Positions 33,060 through 43,084 of a DNA stretch of 64,000 nucleotides are shown here, piece after piece. Each line of letters opens with the position of its first letter. Position 1 is the first letter of the stretch. The translations under genes and the position numbers were made by a program. Under the pieces are notes generated by a model, which made no database searches, had not been told where the DNA came from, and saw only the letters and a list, made by a program, of their open reading frames with translations. This DNA is from Aplectana chamaeleonis (taxonomy: Eukaryota; Nematoda; Chromadorea; Rhabditida; Cosmocercidae), in assembly GCA_029168955.1 (NCBI GenBank), contig JAPDOI010000010.1:3557001-3621000 (forward strand), given 5' to 3'.

Positions 33060-34020
33060 TGCAAGCCGATATGAAGAAAATGGCAGAATGTCAGTTTCAG
33101 AAAAAAATACCCGGAACGAGGGTACCAATCGACTGGAAATGTTCCAAAAATCATTTCTAGATAGGTGAAAAAATAACCTTTCCCAAAAACTGAACTTCGC
33201 CTGGACAAAAAATCGAAAAGGGTCGTGTATATACATGATCTAGCGCAAGAATGGGAACTGTAGACCGATGTTAGAAAATGGTAACGTCCGGAGATGAGCT
33301 CATAAAACAGATTTTGAACCGAGTTATGGCCGTTCAAAGGTGCGATGGTCCCACGGTGGTCCAAAAGCTCCACCGGACCACCGTGGCCAAAAACGCAGGA
33401 CGAAGACTTTTCCGGTTTCTGAAGTGCTTTTCAGTTTCTCATCTGGCTGTAGTTTTCCAATATCGGCAGCGCATGAAACGCTATTCATCCCCTTTGGAAT
33501 GGTGAGGCCCCAAAAATTGAAAAAAAAACCTCCAAAATGAAGCGAGTCTGGAAATGGCCGAATGTCAGTTTCAAAAAAAAAGTACTCGGGACGAGGGTAC
33601 CAATCGACTGGAAATGTCCCAAAAATCATTTCTAGATAGGTGAAAAAAACTTTTCCCAAAAACTGAACTTCGCCTGGACACTGAAAAAAATCGGCCAAAA
33701 AATCGAAAAAGGGTCGTCTATATACATGATCTAGCGCAAGAATGGAAACTGTAGACCGATGTTAGAAAATGGTAACGTCCGGAGATGAGCTCATAATATC
33801 GATTTTGAACCGAGTTATGGCCGTTCAAAGGTGCGATGGTCCCACGGTGGTCCAAAAGCTCCACCGGACCACCGTGGCCAAAAACGGAGGACGAAGACTT
33901 TTCCGGTTTCTGAAGTTTCTCATCTGGCTGTAGTTTTCCAATATCGGCAGTGCATGAAACGCTATTCATCCCCTTTGGAATGGTGAGGCCCCAAAGATTG
34001 AAAAAACCCCCAAAATGAAA
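33060..34020. repeat. Tandem duplication of ~480 bp in the hAT-type element
   Basis: 33060-33545 and 33546-34020 are near-identical. Shared blocks include CGAGGGTACCAATCGACTGG, CGTCCGGAGATGAGCTCATA and GGTCCCACGGTGGTCC. The first copy carries a short extra segment after TTCTGAAGTGC that the second lacks. Confidence 0.85.
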
Positions 34021-34146
34021 ATTGTCAGTAACGTCTACCAATTTTTTCACTTTTTCTAGAGGGTCGTTTTTTAGGCGAAAAAAATTTCCCTCTCAAGGGG
34101 GGGTCGTTGTCCAGGGCGATCTGGACCACCGCTGTGCCCGACCCTG

Positions 34147-34381
34147 AGCTCAGCGCAGTACAATGCAAACAGGATTGGAGACAACACACCACTCTGTGGC
34201 ACTCAACTGCTAGCTTCACAGAGCGTTGGAAATCGTGAACCCACATATTCTCACCTGAAAAATTCTCTTTCTTGAGGTAGCTCCTCAACCACGTGAAAAC
34301 CAGGTGTTGAAATTTTAGTTGAGAGATTTTATAAATAATTTAGATTGATCTACACGTTCGAACGCCTCAGAAAGTTCAAAT
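34147..34381 (-). pseudogene. CR1-like LINE copy 2, central reverse transcriptase segment
   Basis: Minus strand: FELSEAFERVDQSKLFIKSL (first catalytic block region), later VPQSGVLSPILFALYCAEL (template-grip block) at the edge of the hAT insertion. Several frame breaks between. Confidence 0.82.
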
Positions 34382-34664
34382 TAATGTGCTTCTCTGGGCC
34401 AAATTCCGGTCCGCGATTGCGTCTCGACACGCTTTGCGGCCGCACGCGCTCGAGTCAGTCGAGTTTCCAGCGCAAAAGCCGACTCGATGTGGCTTTTTTA
34501 TACAGTTTTCTCCAATTCTGTTCAGTTTCCAGTTTCCAGAACCCACCTAGAGTCAACTGATCGGCGGCTGCGGCGTTGGAAACTCTTCCGACTCGAAAGC
34601 GCGGGGCCGCAAAGCGTGTCGAGACGCAATTGCGGACCGTAATTTGGCCCAGAGAAGCACAGTA
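34382..34664. mobile_element. TA-flanked MITE (family R), copy 1, inside CR1 copy 2
   Basis: Inverted ends TGTGCTTCTCTGGGCCAAAT and the inverse. The inner sequence TTGCGTCTCGACACGC also occurs on both sides. The right TA is at 34663-34664; the left target is the TA at 34382-34383, followed by one substituted base. It splits the CR1 reading CNVVY from FELSEAF. Second copy at 47197-47480. Confidence 0.8.
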
Positions 34665-34705
34665 CACTACATTGCAGGCTGTCTTAGCATCCATACACTC
34701 AATCA
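34665..34705 (-). pseudogene. CR1-like LINE copy 2, short segment between two insertions
   Basis: Minus strand: MIECMDAKTACNVVY. It joins RERVL of the next segment through the TTAA target without loss of frame. Confidence 0.75.
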
Positions 34706-35190
34706 TTAAAGGCACTGTTCGCGATAAACTTCATCCTCGCATTTTTCATGACAAACGCTTCTCGTGGCTCTCAGAAGCAAAACAGCGTCGAAAAAACGCG
34801 AAGAAAAGCTACCCAGGAGCCGCGAAACGGCTTAGAAAAGTGGGCAAACCCCGCCGCTGTGGGCAAGTCCGGCCCCTTTCCGCCCCTCGACGTGAACAAA
34901 GGAACACTCGAAATCGTGAGTTGAGCGACGGTTTCTGATCAAAAGCCCCGTTCTTCCCTTCATTCTCAACTTCTCTCTTTACTCAGGTCTGCTCGCATAC
35001 ATTGGCTGCAAAAGACGGAAGTTATTATACAAGCCTCGGACAACTCGTCTACCATTTTCCCTAGCTCAGTTTTGAGGGACCATAACTCCATTCCCAGAAG
35101 GTCTTGTACGACTCCAGAAGCATCATTGGAATCAGAATGGGACCGGTTTCAAGATAGGCAAAAAAACAGAAAAGCGAACAGTGCCTTTAA
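34706..35190. mobile_element. TTAA-target short element (family T), copy in CR1 copy 2
   Basis: Starts TTAAAGGCACTGTTCGCGAT and ends AGCGAACAGTGCCTTTAA. Removing it with one TTAA gives ETNFRERVL-MIECMDAK in one open frame. This is direct support for TTAA duplication by this family. Confidence 0.88.
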
Positions 35191-35522
35191 CACGCTCCCG
35201 AAAATTTGTTTCCATAGATTTATCTGGCATGAGTCCGTGTTGATTTGAAGCGATGACAGAGTTCCTTTCCAGATTGTGACCGGATGTTTTTCAATACCTT
35301 TTCTCTCACTGTTCTATCGTTTCCGACCAATTTGGTGCTCTTCTTCAGCACAGGCATGACGAAAGAATATTTACAACTCGAAGGAAATTCAGAATAACAC
35401 AACGATTGCTCGAAGAAGTTTGCAATGGGCTCGGCAATAATATGCCCAATAGTTCTCAGATTACTCGCACAATACACCTCACTCCATTTATCTGCTGATG
35501 GATATGCCTTATCCTGATCTTA
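35191..35522 (-). pseudogene. CR1-like LINE copy 2, 5' reverse transcriptase segment
   Basis: Minus strand: AYPSADKWSEVYCASNLRTI, EPIANFFEQSLCYSEFPSSC, YSFVMPVLKKSTKL, then in a shifted frame SNQHGLMPDKSMETNF. Homology ends near 35522. Confidence 0.82.
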
Positions 35523-35689
35523 AGTGGCCGCTTCATCTCCTTTTTTAGACTAGTGATCTTAGTTGTAGGTTTTTTTCAACAACTGATATGAACTGAACAA
35601 CTGCCTCTCTTGTTGTTATTTTCAATATCTCCTTCTCAACACTTTTGTTATAAGATATCATAAGGTAGCTGAGTTGAAAGCAAAACTCA

Positions 35690-35763
35690 GACGTCAGACA
35701 GGACTCAAACCTGCATTACACACTTTTCGGGTGAGAAAGTTACCATTACACCACGGATACCCC
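35690..35763 (-). tRNA. tRNA-like sequence or tRNA pseudogene
   Basis: Minus strand has an A-box-like TGGTGTAATGG and a B-box-like GGTTTGAGTCC in a GCAGG/CCTGT arm, with tRNA spacing. An anticodon-type loop, CTCACCC, reads CAC (valine) if taken at face value. The acceptor arms (GGTATCC against the 3' side) do not pair, so a functional tRNA is unlikely. It could be a pseudogene or the head of a SINE. Confidence 0.35.
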
Positions 35764-36429
35764 GCTCTGTATTTCTACTTTCACATGCATATATTCACAT
35801 TGCATTACTTTTGTTATATGCTTTCAGCAGATTACTGAATGTGCTCGAATAAGTACAACATTTCTCCCAATCATCCTTAAGGTTTGTGATAGTTACTCTG
35901 AATAAACAACTTCTATGGTCTGCCATGTTTCGAAGATAAGATGGAAGAAAGGATCGAGCGGCACACTTGGTTTGGAGGGGCGAATAAGGTAATGCTGTGA
36001 TGTAATATATCTAAAAACAACTCAGATTTGGCGTTGATTGTTTCTACGGTTTCGAAAGACTGTCTCCAATTCGCAGATAAGAGTTAGTTCGAAAGTCTGC
36101 GTAGTAATTAAGTTGAGGGAGCATCTACAATTGCGCTACCCAGCTTCCCTAAAGAGAAAAACAGTAGTGCTCCCTATAATTACCTCGCGTTTCACACATG
36201 TTCCCATATTTTTCAAAAAATAGCTTTCGCGCTTCGCCTATTGACCGCTAGTTGCTTACATTGCCTGGGTATGAGTGAACCAACGTGTCATTCAAGGGCT
36301 TTTGTTTGAATTCTTTTTTGTTGTTTTTTTTTCTTGTTGATAGTCACGTACTTCTCCTCCTGTTGATATTGGGGCGTACAAGTTGGGCGCTTAACAATGA
36401 ACAATAACATCGCAGCCTTTGAAGTCCAC
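35764..36429. other. No gene seen
   Basis: Unassigned sequence between the tRNA-like site and the TA element. Longest open frame about 61 codons. Confidence 0.3.
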
Positions 36430-37246
36430 TACCGCTCGCCTTTGAAGTACGGTGAGAAAGCGAGCGAAGTCGGGTTTTCGCGTCTTTTTCGTCTTTTCTG
36501 TATAACTCGCTTCAAAGTCAATTTTGAGCGAAACTAGGGAGATATTCATGATTCTGGCGTTGAGGGCTATCTAACGGTGTAACCACTGTCGGAATTTCGT
36601 TGAGAACCATGGAAATTTCGCAATCAACCAGCTCTTTACATACGGTAGACACAACGCAACGCAGACGGTAGCGCCCCATCCGCCACGGTACCGTAAACAC
36701 AAATCTGGCTGAGAGCGAAACTCTCTATAGTTCGCAAGAAAACCACCACAAAGGTTAAATCAATGGGTAGCCCTCAACTCCAGGATCATGAATATCTTGC
36801 TACAATACCGCTCGTAGGATTTGGTCAGAAGGCGTGCGAGGTCGGGTTTTAGCGTCTTTTTCGTCTTTTTCTTATAACTCGCTTTGAAATCAACTCTGAG
36901 CGAAACTATGGTGATATTCTTGATCCTGGTGTCAAGGGCTACCAAATGGTATAGCCCTTGTTCGGGTTCCGTTTTGAACTCACGAAGTTTGACAGGCAGG
37001 GTGTACTGTATATTACCATTTGATGGAGGAGGGGGCTCGGCGTCCTGTGTCTGCGTCCTCGTGGCTCCCACCACACCGTCCCCAACGCACTGGTCGTCTG
37101 TGGCCTCGCCGACTCGCGTCCTGCCTTTCCCCAGCACACGCCTTGCACGCTCCCCTATTCATGCTTTCTCTCCCACCAAGATCAGCAGCGCTGATTTTCG
37201 CCGGTCCCTCAACCAGCAACTCAATCGGCGTGGGTGCCCTCACTAT

Positions 37247-37850
37247 CCAATGCGCCCGGCACTAATCGGCATGTGGATCGAATCCACACCGCGGGTGTGG
37301 CTAAGGAGCAGTTCGGCTGGTACACACGAGGTGCGCGACAGAAAAACGCTGTGCGCGCTCATCGTCCTTGGGGCGCGTTAACCGAGGGCACTCGAAAAAA
37401 GTAGTTGTTTTTCCATTTTAGCCGTTCCCCTTCATCGTTTTTTTTTTGCATTTTGTTCATGTTGCTGTTGTGTCAGACGTAGGATCAGCGTCGGAATCAA
37501 TATCATCATCTCCCATTCCGCTCCAAGTTGCAAATAAAAAGAACTCCAAAATCTTGTATAAAAAGTGCGAATTCCTTTGAAACAAAAATATCAGACGCAT
37601 CGCGTCTGCAAAAGGACATTATAAACAAAAAAACATGAATAAAATACAAAAAAAAACTGAAAAGGGGACGGCTAGATTGGGACAACGATGACTTTTTTTA
37701 GAGTCCTCGGTTAATGCGCCTTAAAGACGATGAGCGCGCACAGCGTTTTTCCGTCGCGTGTGCTAGCCGAACTGCTCCTTAGCCACACCCGCTGTGTGGA
37801 TTCCATCCACATGCCCACTAATCGACGTATGTTACGTAAATATACCTCGC
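37247..37850. repeat. Foldback inside the family C element
   Basis: Left arm (about 37247-37400) with CACTAATCGGCATGTGGATC, GAGCAGTTCGGCTGG and AAAACGCTGTGCGCGCTCAT. Right arm (about 37690-37850) is its inverse. Spacer of about 290 bp, AT-rich. Confidence 0.72.
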
Positions 37851-38283
37851 CTCCGTGGGTGGCGCTCGCGCTCGCGTCGTGTCTTCGCATTGGAGCGCTC
37901 TTTCTCACAACACAGTGCAGTGCCACACTCATACACTGTTCAAGCTAGGTGACTTGCGATATTTAGTGCATGTGAGGAGTACAAAGGCCTCTGTACAGCG
38001 TTGATAACTATTGATAACTACAGTGTGGGGGAATACGTCGATCAAAAACGAGATTCTCGCGAAAAATACTAACCTGGGTCCACAATTACTGAGAAGCCCT
38101 GCTGAGAGTCAGTCGTGCAGTAACTGTATCGTGCGAGCTAGAAACTTTGAGCAGGAGCTGTAAAATTCGTGCAGGACCCACTGCTTTTGGGCTTCGATGT
38201 CTTTAAATCTACATATTGTCCTTATAGGGTTGAATACATATTGGGCTAGATAATTGTAAACAATACACACATTCTACGATACC

Positions 38284-38428
38284 TTAAAGGCGTAGCCCAA
38301 CCTCATAATCGTTTTCCGGTTTTCTTGCTTAGCTTTGTGAGGATTTCGGGCTGATCACAATGGTGTGTCCAGAATCGCTCAGAACCCACCACGGACAGAG
38401 CCATTATCCATCGTGACCACTGCCTTCA
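38284..38428. mobile_element. Possible short family T element
   Basis: Left CTTAAAGGCGTAGCCCAACC, right ATCGTGACCACTGCCTTCA. The left TTAA is intact, the right decayed to TTCA. Only 145 bp. Confidence 0.45.
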
Positions 38429-39569
38429 GCTGTGTAGAAAGCGGGATAAATTCACATATTCGCTGTTTCAGCAGGGAATCATAGACCTGCTTTTGAGACT
38501 CAATGATCGTGCACAATGCTAAAACCTGCGGATCTACGCTGACTCATGCCATGGATCACATATCATTTCCGAGCAGATGGTGAAATTTCTCCGAAAAAAG
38601 CATAATCTAATAGTCATCGATGCTGTACCATTGAAGCATGCGAGGTGGAATGGTCATCTTTATTTTCTCTTTTATAATTTGACTGCCAAATATGTATCTC
38701 GATGTTGTCATTTATTGTGGTACAAAGCATTTGAAGTAGTTCATGTGGGTTTATACCAATTCGATGTCGCTTAGGCATTTTTCCTTCTACTGCCTTTATA
38801 ATGCAGAAAAAAGATGAATACAACAAGTAAAATAACTGCAGTCAGCTGCTTTTCACCTTGTGAGAATATTTAAACTGAAGAGAACATTGATGGTCTCATA
38901 GAGGACCAGTTCGAGAGAAAGAATCCGAAAAAAATTTAAATGAGGTTTTCCTCAAAAAAAAATCTATAGTCAAGCACAGAATCTCTAAATAAAAGCAAAA
39001 TTGCTCAAGCGACATAAAAGTGTTATAAACTTACAACAAATAATTCTAATTATCGAAGCCTAAATATATTGAACATCAGATGATTAAACAGTCAAAATAT
39101 AACATCAGTTTCAACGGAAAACAAGTCTTCTCCTCACAATAGGGGTGGGGGATGCTGAAGGATTTGCGTGGGAACTTGACCAATACGGCACAATGCTATG
39201 TATCGTATTGTTACCAAAATCACAGCTGATAATTTTGTGAGGGGGGAACGTCGAACTGTTCCTTCGCCGCGCGCGGCACCATCCCTGCTGCTTACCCGCG
39301 AGATTTCCCAACGGTTCACACCAAATGGAAGGATGGTGGGGTAACCGCCAAAAATCTCAACGCGGAGAGGCAGCACGCGAGTCGGCGAGGCCGCAGACGA
39401 CCAGTGCTTTGCAGACGGTGTGGTGGGAGTCACGAGGACGCAGACACTGGACGCCGAGCCCCCCTCCTCCATCAAATGGTAATATACAGTATCCCCCGCC
39501 CATCAAACTTCGTTAGTTCAAAATGAAACCCCAACATGGGCTATACCGTTTGGTAGCCCTTGACACCAG

Positions 39570-39762
39570 AGGTCGTATGCATGAACGACTTACCCGCGAG
39601 GTAAGGGCAAATGTTACGCGGAATCTCTGTATTTCCTGAGCTCTATGTGTCTGTCTCGCTTTTCCGCGAAGAAGCGAGACAGACGCATAGAGCAAAGGAA
39701 ATGCAGAGATTCCGAGTAACATTTACCCTTACCTCGCGGGTAAGTCGTTCATGCATACGGCC
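39570..39762. mobile_element. 193-bp palindromic MITE in the right arm of the inner family C element
   Basis: CGTATGCATGAACGACTTAC at the left and its inverse at the right. Arms are near-perfect for about 85 bp, including CGAGACAGACGCATAGAG. Flanked by CCAG (39566-39569 and 39763-39766). The opposite arm of the host element lacks it, reading GGATCC-TGGTGTCAAGGG through that site. Confidence 0.8.
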
Positions 39763-39999
39763 CCAGGATCACGAATATTGCCATAGTTTTGCTCAGAGTT
39801 GATTTTGAAGTGAGTTATAAGAAAAAGACGAAAAAGACGCTAAAACCCGACCTCGCGCGCCTTCTGACCAAATCCTACGAGCGGTATTGTAGTTTCGCTC
39901 AAAGTTGGATGTGAAGTGTGTTATACAAAAAAGACGAAAAAGACGCGAAAACCCGACCTCGCTCGCTTTCTGGCCAAATCCTACGAGCGGTATTGTACC

Positions 40000-40185
40000 G
40001 ATAGATGGTCACTCCAGATTCAAGAAAAGTGCATGATAAACCAAAGGTAAGGCTATTCTGATCACTGGAACCAACAGGTGGATTGAGTGTAATATTTTCA
40101 TAAATTTTTCTTCATTTGCTGATATCGAATCAAGGATATTGTTCCCTCATGTTTGTAGAGTAGCGCATTTTTTCAATCCATGTAA
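40000..40185 (-). pseudogene. CR1-like LINE copy 3, endonuclease C-terminal relic
   Basis: Minus strand: ITLNPPVGSSDQNSLTFGLS followed by FLESGVTIYR. The block PxGSSDxNSxxF matches the C-terminal SDH region of CR1 endonucleases (compare TGQSDHYSISF at 15.7 kb), with His replaced by Gln. It stops at the right end of the TA element. Confidence 0.65.
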
Positions 40186-40261
40186 GCCTATTTAGCTTGC
40201 AAAAGGAGACAATACTAGTGTCATTAGATTTTTCAATTCATTAGAATCAAATTCAGGGCAG

Positions 40262-40760
40262 TTAAAGGGAGCGTCCTCAATAAATTTCGTCTTGAGTTTT
40301 TCGCCGGAAATAGAAAGGCCGGGGTCTCATCGGAGCAATAGATGTGAAGGAACGAACAAAAAGGAGCCCGCAAGAGCTCTTATCAGCTTCGAGATCCGCT
40401 CGTGTTAGCCCTTTCCGCTCACGGCCGAGTTTTCCGTGGACAAGTTTGGTCCGATTCTCCTTCAGCATTGGGGCGCATCCGCGCACGCTGTTCTGTTCAG
40501 AAGCTTTTAAAAATTTGCTTGTTTTTTTGTAGCTGCTTTTTTTACTTGTTTGATATCCCTCACTCCTATCTCACGTAAATTGATGTTCAATTCGCATTGA
40601 AAGTTTTTGTTAATTACTTTCAGTGTCTACTTCAGGAATATACCCGCGCAACTCGTCCACCGTTGAAATGTGGCTTTCAAGAAGAAGAGCCAATTTTAGC
40701 TGCTTCGTTTTTTTTCTGGTGAAAATTCGAAAACGGTTTTTATCGTGGATACTACATTAA
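40262..40760. mobile_element. TTAA-target short element (family T), diverged copy
   Basis: Left TTAAAGGGAGCGTCCTCAAT, right ATCGTGGATACTACATTAA, TTAA at both ends. The body shares GTTAGCCCTTTCCGCTC-like words with the copy at 2375-2858. Confidence 0.68.
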
Positions 40761-40908
40761 AAACTTCCAGTAATAGCACAAAGATGTACACATGTTGCCA
40801 GGTCACTGAGGGCATTAATTAACTCGTCATTTTGCCCAGATGGGCACAATGGAGTATGTGAACAAGAAAGAAACACGTTTTGTGACATTCAAAGATATAG
40901 CCGACTGC

Positions 40909-41412
40909 TACGGTACCGCGCATGTTTTTTTTTTGCAAAAACGGCGTTTTGCGGCGTTTTTTGTGCTCACAAAGCGCCGCATCGCCATAACTCACTTGAA
41001 ATTTGACGAAATTAGATTTTCAGGGAGTTTTCGTGTTCCTCTCAGTCAGGCAAATGCAGCGATATGTGTAGAAAGTCTTTTGGACTCCGGTATTTTGTTG
41101 AAAAATGCGTTTTTCTTTCTAAAATTCACATTGACCACAGGTCAAAACATGACAGATGTCTGCAATCATGACCGTCTGATCAGTTCATAGTGAGATATTT
41201 TGTAGTGCAATTATGCAATTTTCTATGAACTTCTGGAGTTGAATCTACCATTTTGTAACACTATCGTGTAGCACTCAATGGCAGCAATTCAGAAATGACT
41301 TTCAGTTTAGAATCGGACTACTTTGACGCTAGTTATGGCGATGCAGCGCTTTGTGATCGCAAAAAAATGCCGCAAAACGCTTTTTTTTTGCAAAAAATTT
41401 GCGCGGTATTGA
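40909..41412. mobile_element. TA-flanked MITE (family G), copy 2
   Basis: Left TA-CGGTACCGCGCATGTTTT, inner CGTTTTGCGGCG and CTCACAAAGCGCCGCATCGCC; the right end has the inverse (GCGCGGTATTG). Same layout as 3981-4480. The right TA is decayed. Confidence 0.7.
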
Positions 41413-41970
41413 ACTTGCTCATATGCATCTAGTACAGATTCAGAGAAAAATTCTGTGCACCCAAAACCGTTTTTAATCAAACTAATAATACCACCACCAT
41501 GCTCCGAAAGTCTATAACAACGTTTTTCCTAAAGGTGAAACTCTCGGGAAACTCTGGTGAGCTTTCGGTTTCGATAATCACCAGCAACTAAGCGGGGGAC
41601 TCATTGGAATATGAGTGGTTATATGGATGTTCCGTCGGAATAGCGTTTGCTCCTTGCTGTGATAATCGGAATCAAGGGCTCATTAGAAATTCCCCAGAGC
41701 TTAACTGAATGGAAAAGTTCCGAAAAGTTATCTTAAGCTACGTTCTCCATGCGCCCCGTGATGTATTTGTCACGGAGCCCACGCGAGAGTCGCGGGGCAG
41801 CTCAGGATTGCGGTGGAGTCACGGGCAGTCGAGGATGAGCCGGGGCAAAATCTTTTAGAGAAGCTGCTTCTTAATATCAGTGTATGAAATCTCAGTCTAG
41901 ATTGCCTATAGGGTGAGAAGCTTATCTGTTGCCTGATACTCTAGGTTATAATTAAAGCCCCTTTCACAGT
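41413..41970. other. No gene seen
   Basis: Unassigned, moderately GC-rich near 41760-41850. Confidence 0.3.
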
Positions 41971-41994
41971 CTGCCGGACGGCGCCGTCCGGCAG
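41971..41994. repeat. Perfect 24-bp GC-rich palindrome
   Basis: Arms CTGCCGGACGGC and the exact inverse with no spacer. Other GC-rich inverse words (GGTCGGCCGACACCG, ACCGCAGTGCGG) lie within 200 bp downstream. Confidence 0.7.
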
Positions 41995-43016
41995 GTTAGA
42001 AGGGAGCCGCAGTGCGAGGGAAATTGCGGTGAACAGCCGTCGGTTCGACTCTTCAGTACAAAATGTAAGGTAAAAACAACACGTTCTAACCCGACATAAC
42101 TTGATCCGACGTCGTGTCAATGATTTCACCGCACTGAGACGTCGGTCGGCCGACACCGCAGTGCGGGCCGCACTGTCACCGCGGTCCTATCTTATAACGT
42201 GCTTTCCGGCGTCGGCTGTCAAGTAAAATGACGTTTGATCAACGGATTTTTGATCAATCAATGATTAAGGGTTTTATTTGCAGCCCTTTTCTGCAGTAAA
42301 GTGGTTCCCCTCATTTGCTCCTAGTTTTGCGGAACTTTCTCCAATCGTTTCAGGAAGAGATTAGGGCTCGTTCCAGAGAATCATACCCCATGTGGGCAAG
42401 TTCTAAATCTTTTCAGATACAGCAAGAAACTCGGGAGTTTTAATGGTGGCGTTGTGCACCCCAACGTGGATTCCAATCATTGGGCCCTGAGATTGCCGTC
42501 CCTAACTCGTTGTTCACTGTGGAAAAGTCAAAGCATTTTAGATGTTGTCAAACAAAAAAGATTTGCATTTTCCTTGGCTACTTTTTCGATCTAGGTATCG
42601 AAGTTCGCTAGAGCATTATTGATGGAACCACTGAGCTTATCCTTTTATTTTGCAAAGATCGGATCAAAATTACCAAGTAACGCTAAACTTTGGGTCATAA
42701 GTGTTCTGCCTCTTCAACAGAATGGCAGAATTACTGATTGTCCTGTAGACAGTGTCACCTCTAAAATGCTGCATTACCAGTTTTGTTCAAAATCCTAACA
42801 TAAGGATACGCCAAACGAGGATTATTTGTAATGCATAATTTACATGCTAGCAGTCACTCTATATAACATTCCACTATGAAAATCCTGCTCTCCGACTTCT
42901 ATTTAACTAAGTCTCGCTTCGAAACTGAGGTTTTGTGCCGGATGTCGACGGTGGGTGGGCAAGAAAAGATCGTAGTTGTAGGTGGGCGGTCCTCCACTAA
43001 CACTCTAAACGCAGCC
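41995..43016. other. No gene seen
   Basis: Mostly AT-rich. TATATAAC at about 42860 could serve as a TATA box for the candidate exon that follows, but this is speculative. Confidence 0.25.
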
Positions 43017-43084
43017 ATGCTCGCACGCTCCGTCATCATCACGCTGTTCATCACCGTACTTATCGTCGATGCTACTCTCCCAAG
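43017..43084 (+). CDS. Candidate first exon of a small secreted protein
   Basis: The Met at 43017 begins MLARSVIITLFITVLIVDA, which has the pattern of a signal peptide (positive start, long hydrophobic core, small residue at the end), followed by TLPR. The sequence after it, AAG|GTTTGT at 43085, fits a nematode-type splice donor. A possible downstream exon starts after TTTTCAG at 43397 and encodes APGESRPSSYLINKPPSL up to a stop at 43621. Its phase does not match this donor directly, so another exon or a different site would be needed. I know no family for it. An upstream in-frame Met exists at 42876. It may be chance. Confidence 0.25.

Larger units (their letters stand above)
31024..34146. 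mobile_element. 3.1-kb hAT-type element inserted in CR1 copy 2
   Basis: Ends CAGGGTC...GACCCTG with an exact 8-bp duplication AGCTCAGC (31016-31023 and 34147-34154). Removing it restores the CR1 reading LSPILFALYCAELNKIY. Subterminal regions are rich in CGGTGGTCC/GGACCACCG palindromes. A right-end relic of the same family lies at 46031-46403. CAGGG ends and 8-bp duplications define hAT; no hAT transposase is recognisable inside. Confidence 0.88.
36803..39889. mobile_element. Inner TA/CAATACCG element (family C), nested in the arm of its relative
   Basis: Flanked by TA (36801-36802 and 39890-39891). Ends CAATACCGCTCGTAGGATTT and its inverse. Arms of about 330 bp run through GCGTCTTTTTCGTC, GGCTACCAAATGGTATAGCC and a GC-rich GGAGGGGGCTCGGCG block. 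The right arm also carries a 193-bp palindromic insertion (39570-39762). Open frames in the GC-rich arms are mirror artefacts. No transposase seen. Confidence 0.82.
36430..39997. mobile_element. Outer TA/CAATACCG element (family C), interrupted by a relative
   Basis: The left end is degenerate (CTACCGCTCG...GAGAAAGCGAGCG); the right end is intact, GAGCGGTATTG before TA at about 39996. The inner part of its right arm (TAGTTTCGCTCAAAGTTGG, from 39890) and the matching CCAGGATCATGAATATCTTG (36781-36799) are separated by the inner element. They rejoin at a TA to mirror the left-arm sequence CGAAACTAGGGAGATATTCATG. A third CR1 relic adjoins the right end. Confidence 0.72.

Noticed and set aside
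36884..37381. 165-codon frame and overlapping frames in the GC-rich arm of the family C element, mirrored at 39111-39516
   Set aside because: Frames on both strands of a GC-rich inverted repeat with no domain.
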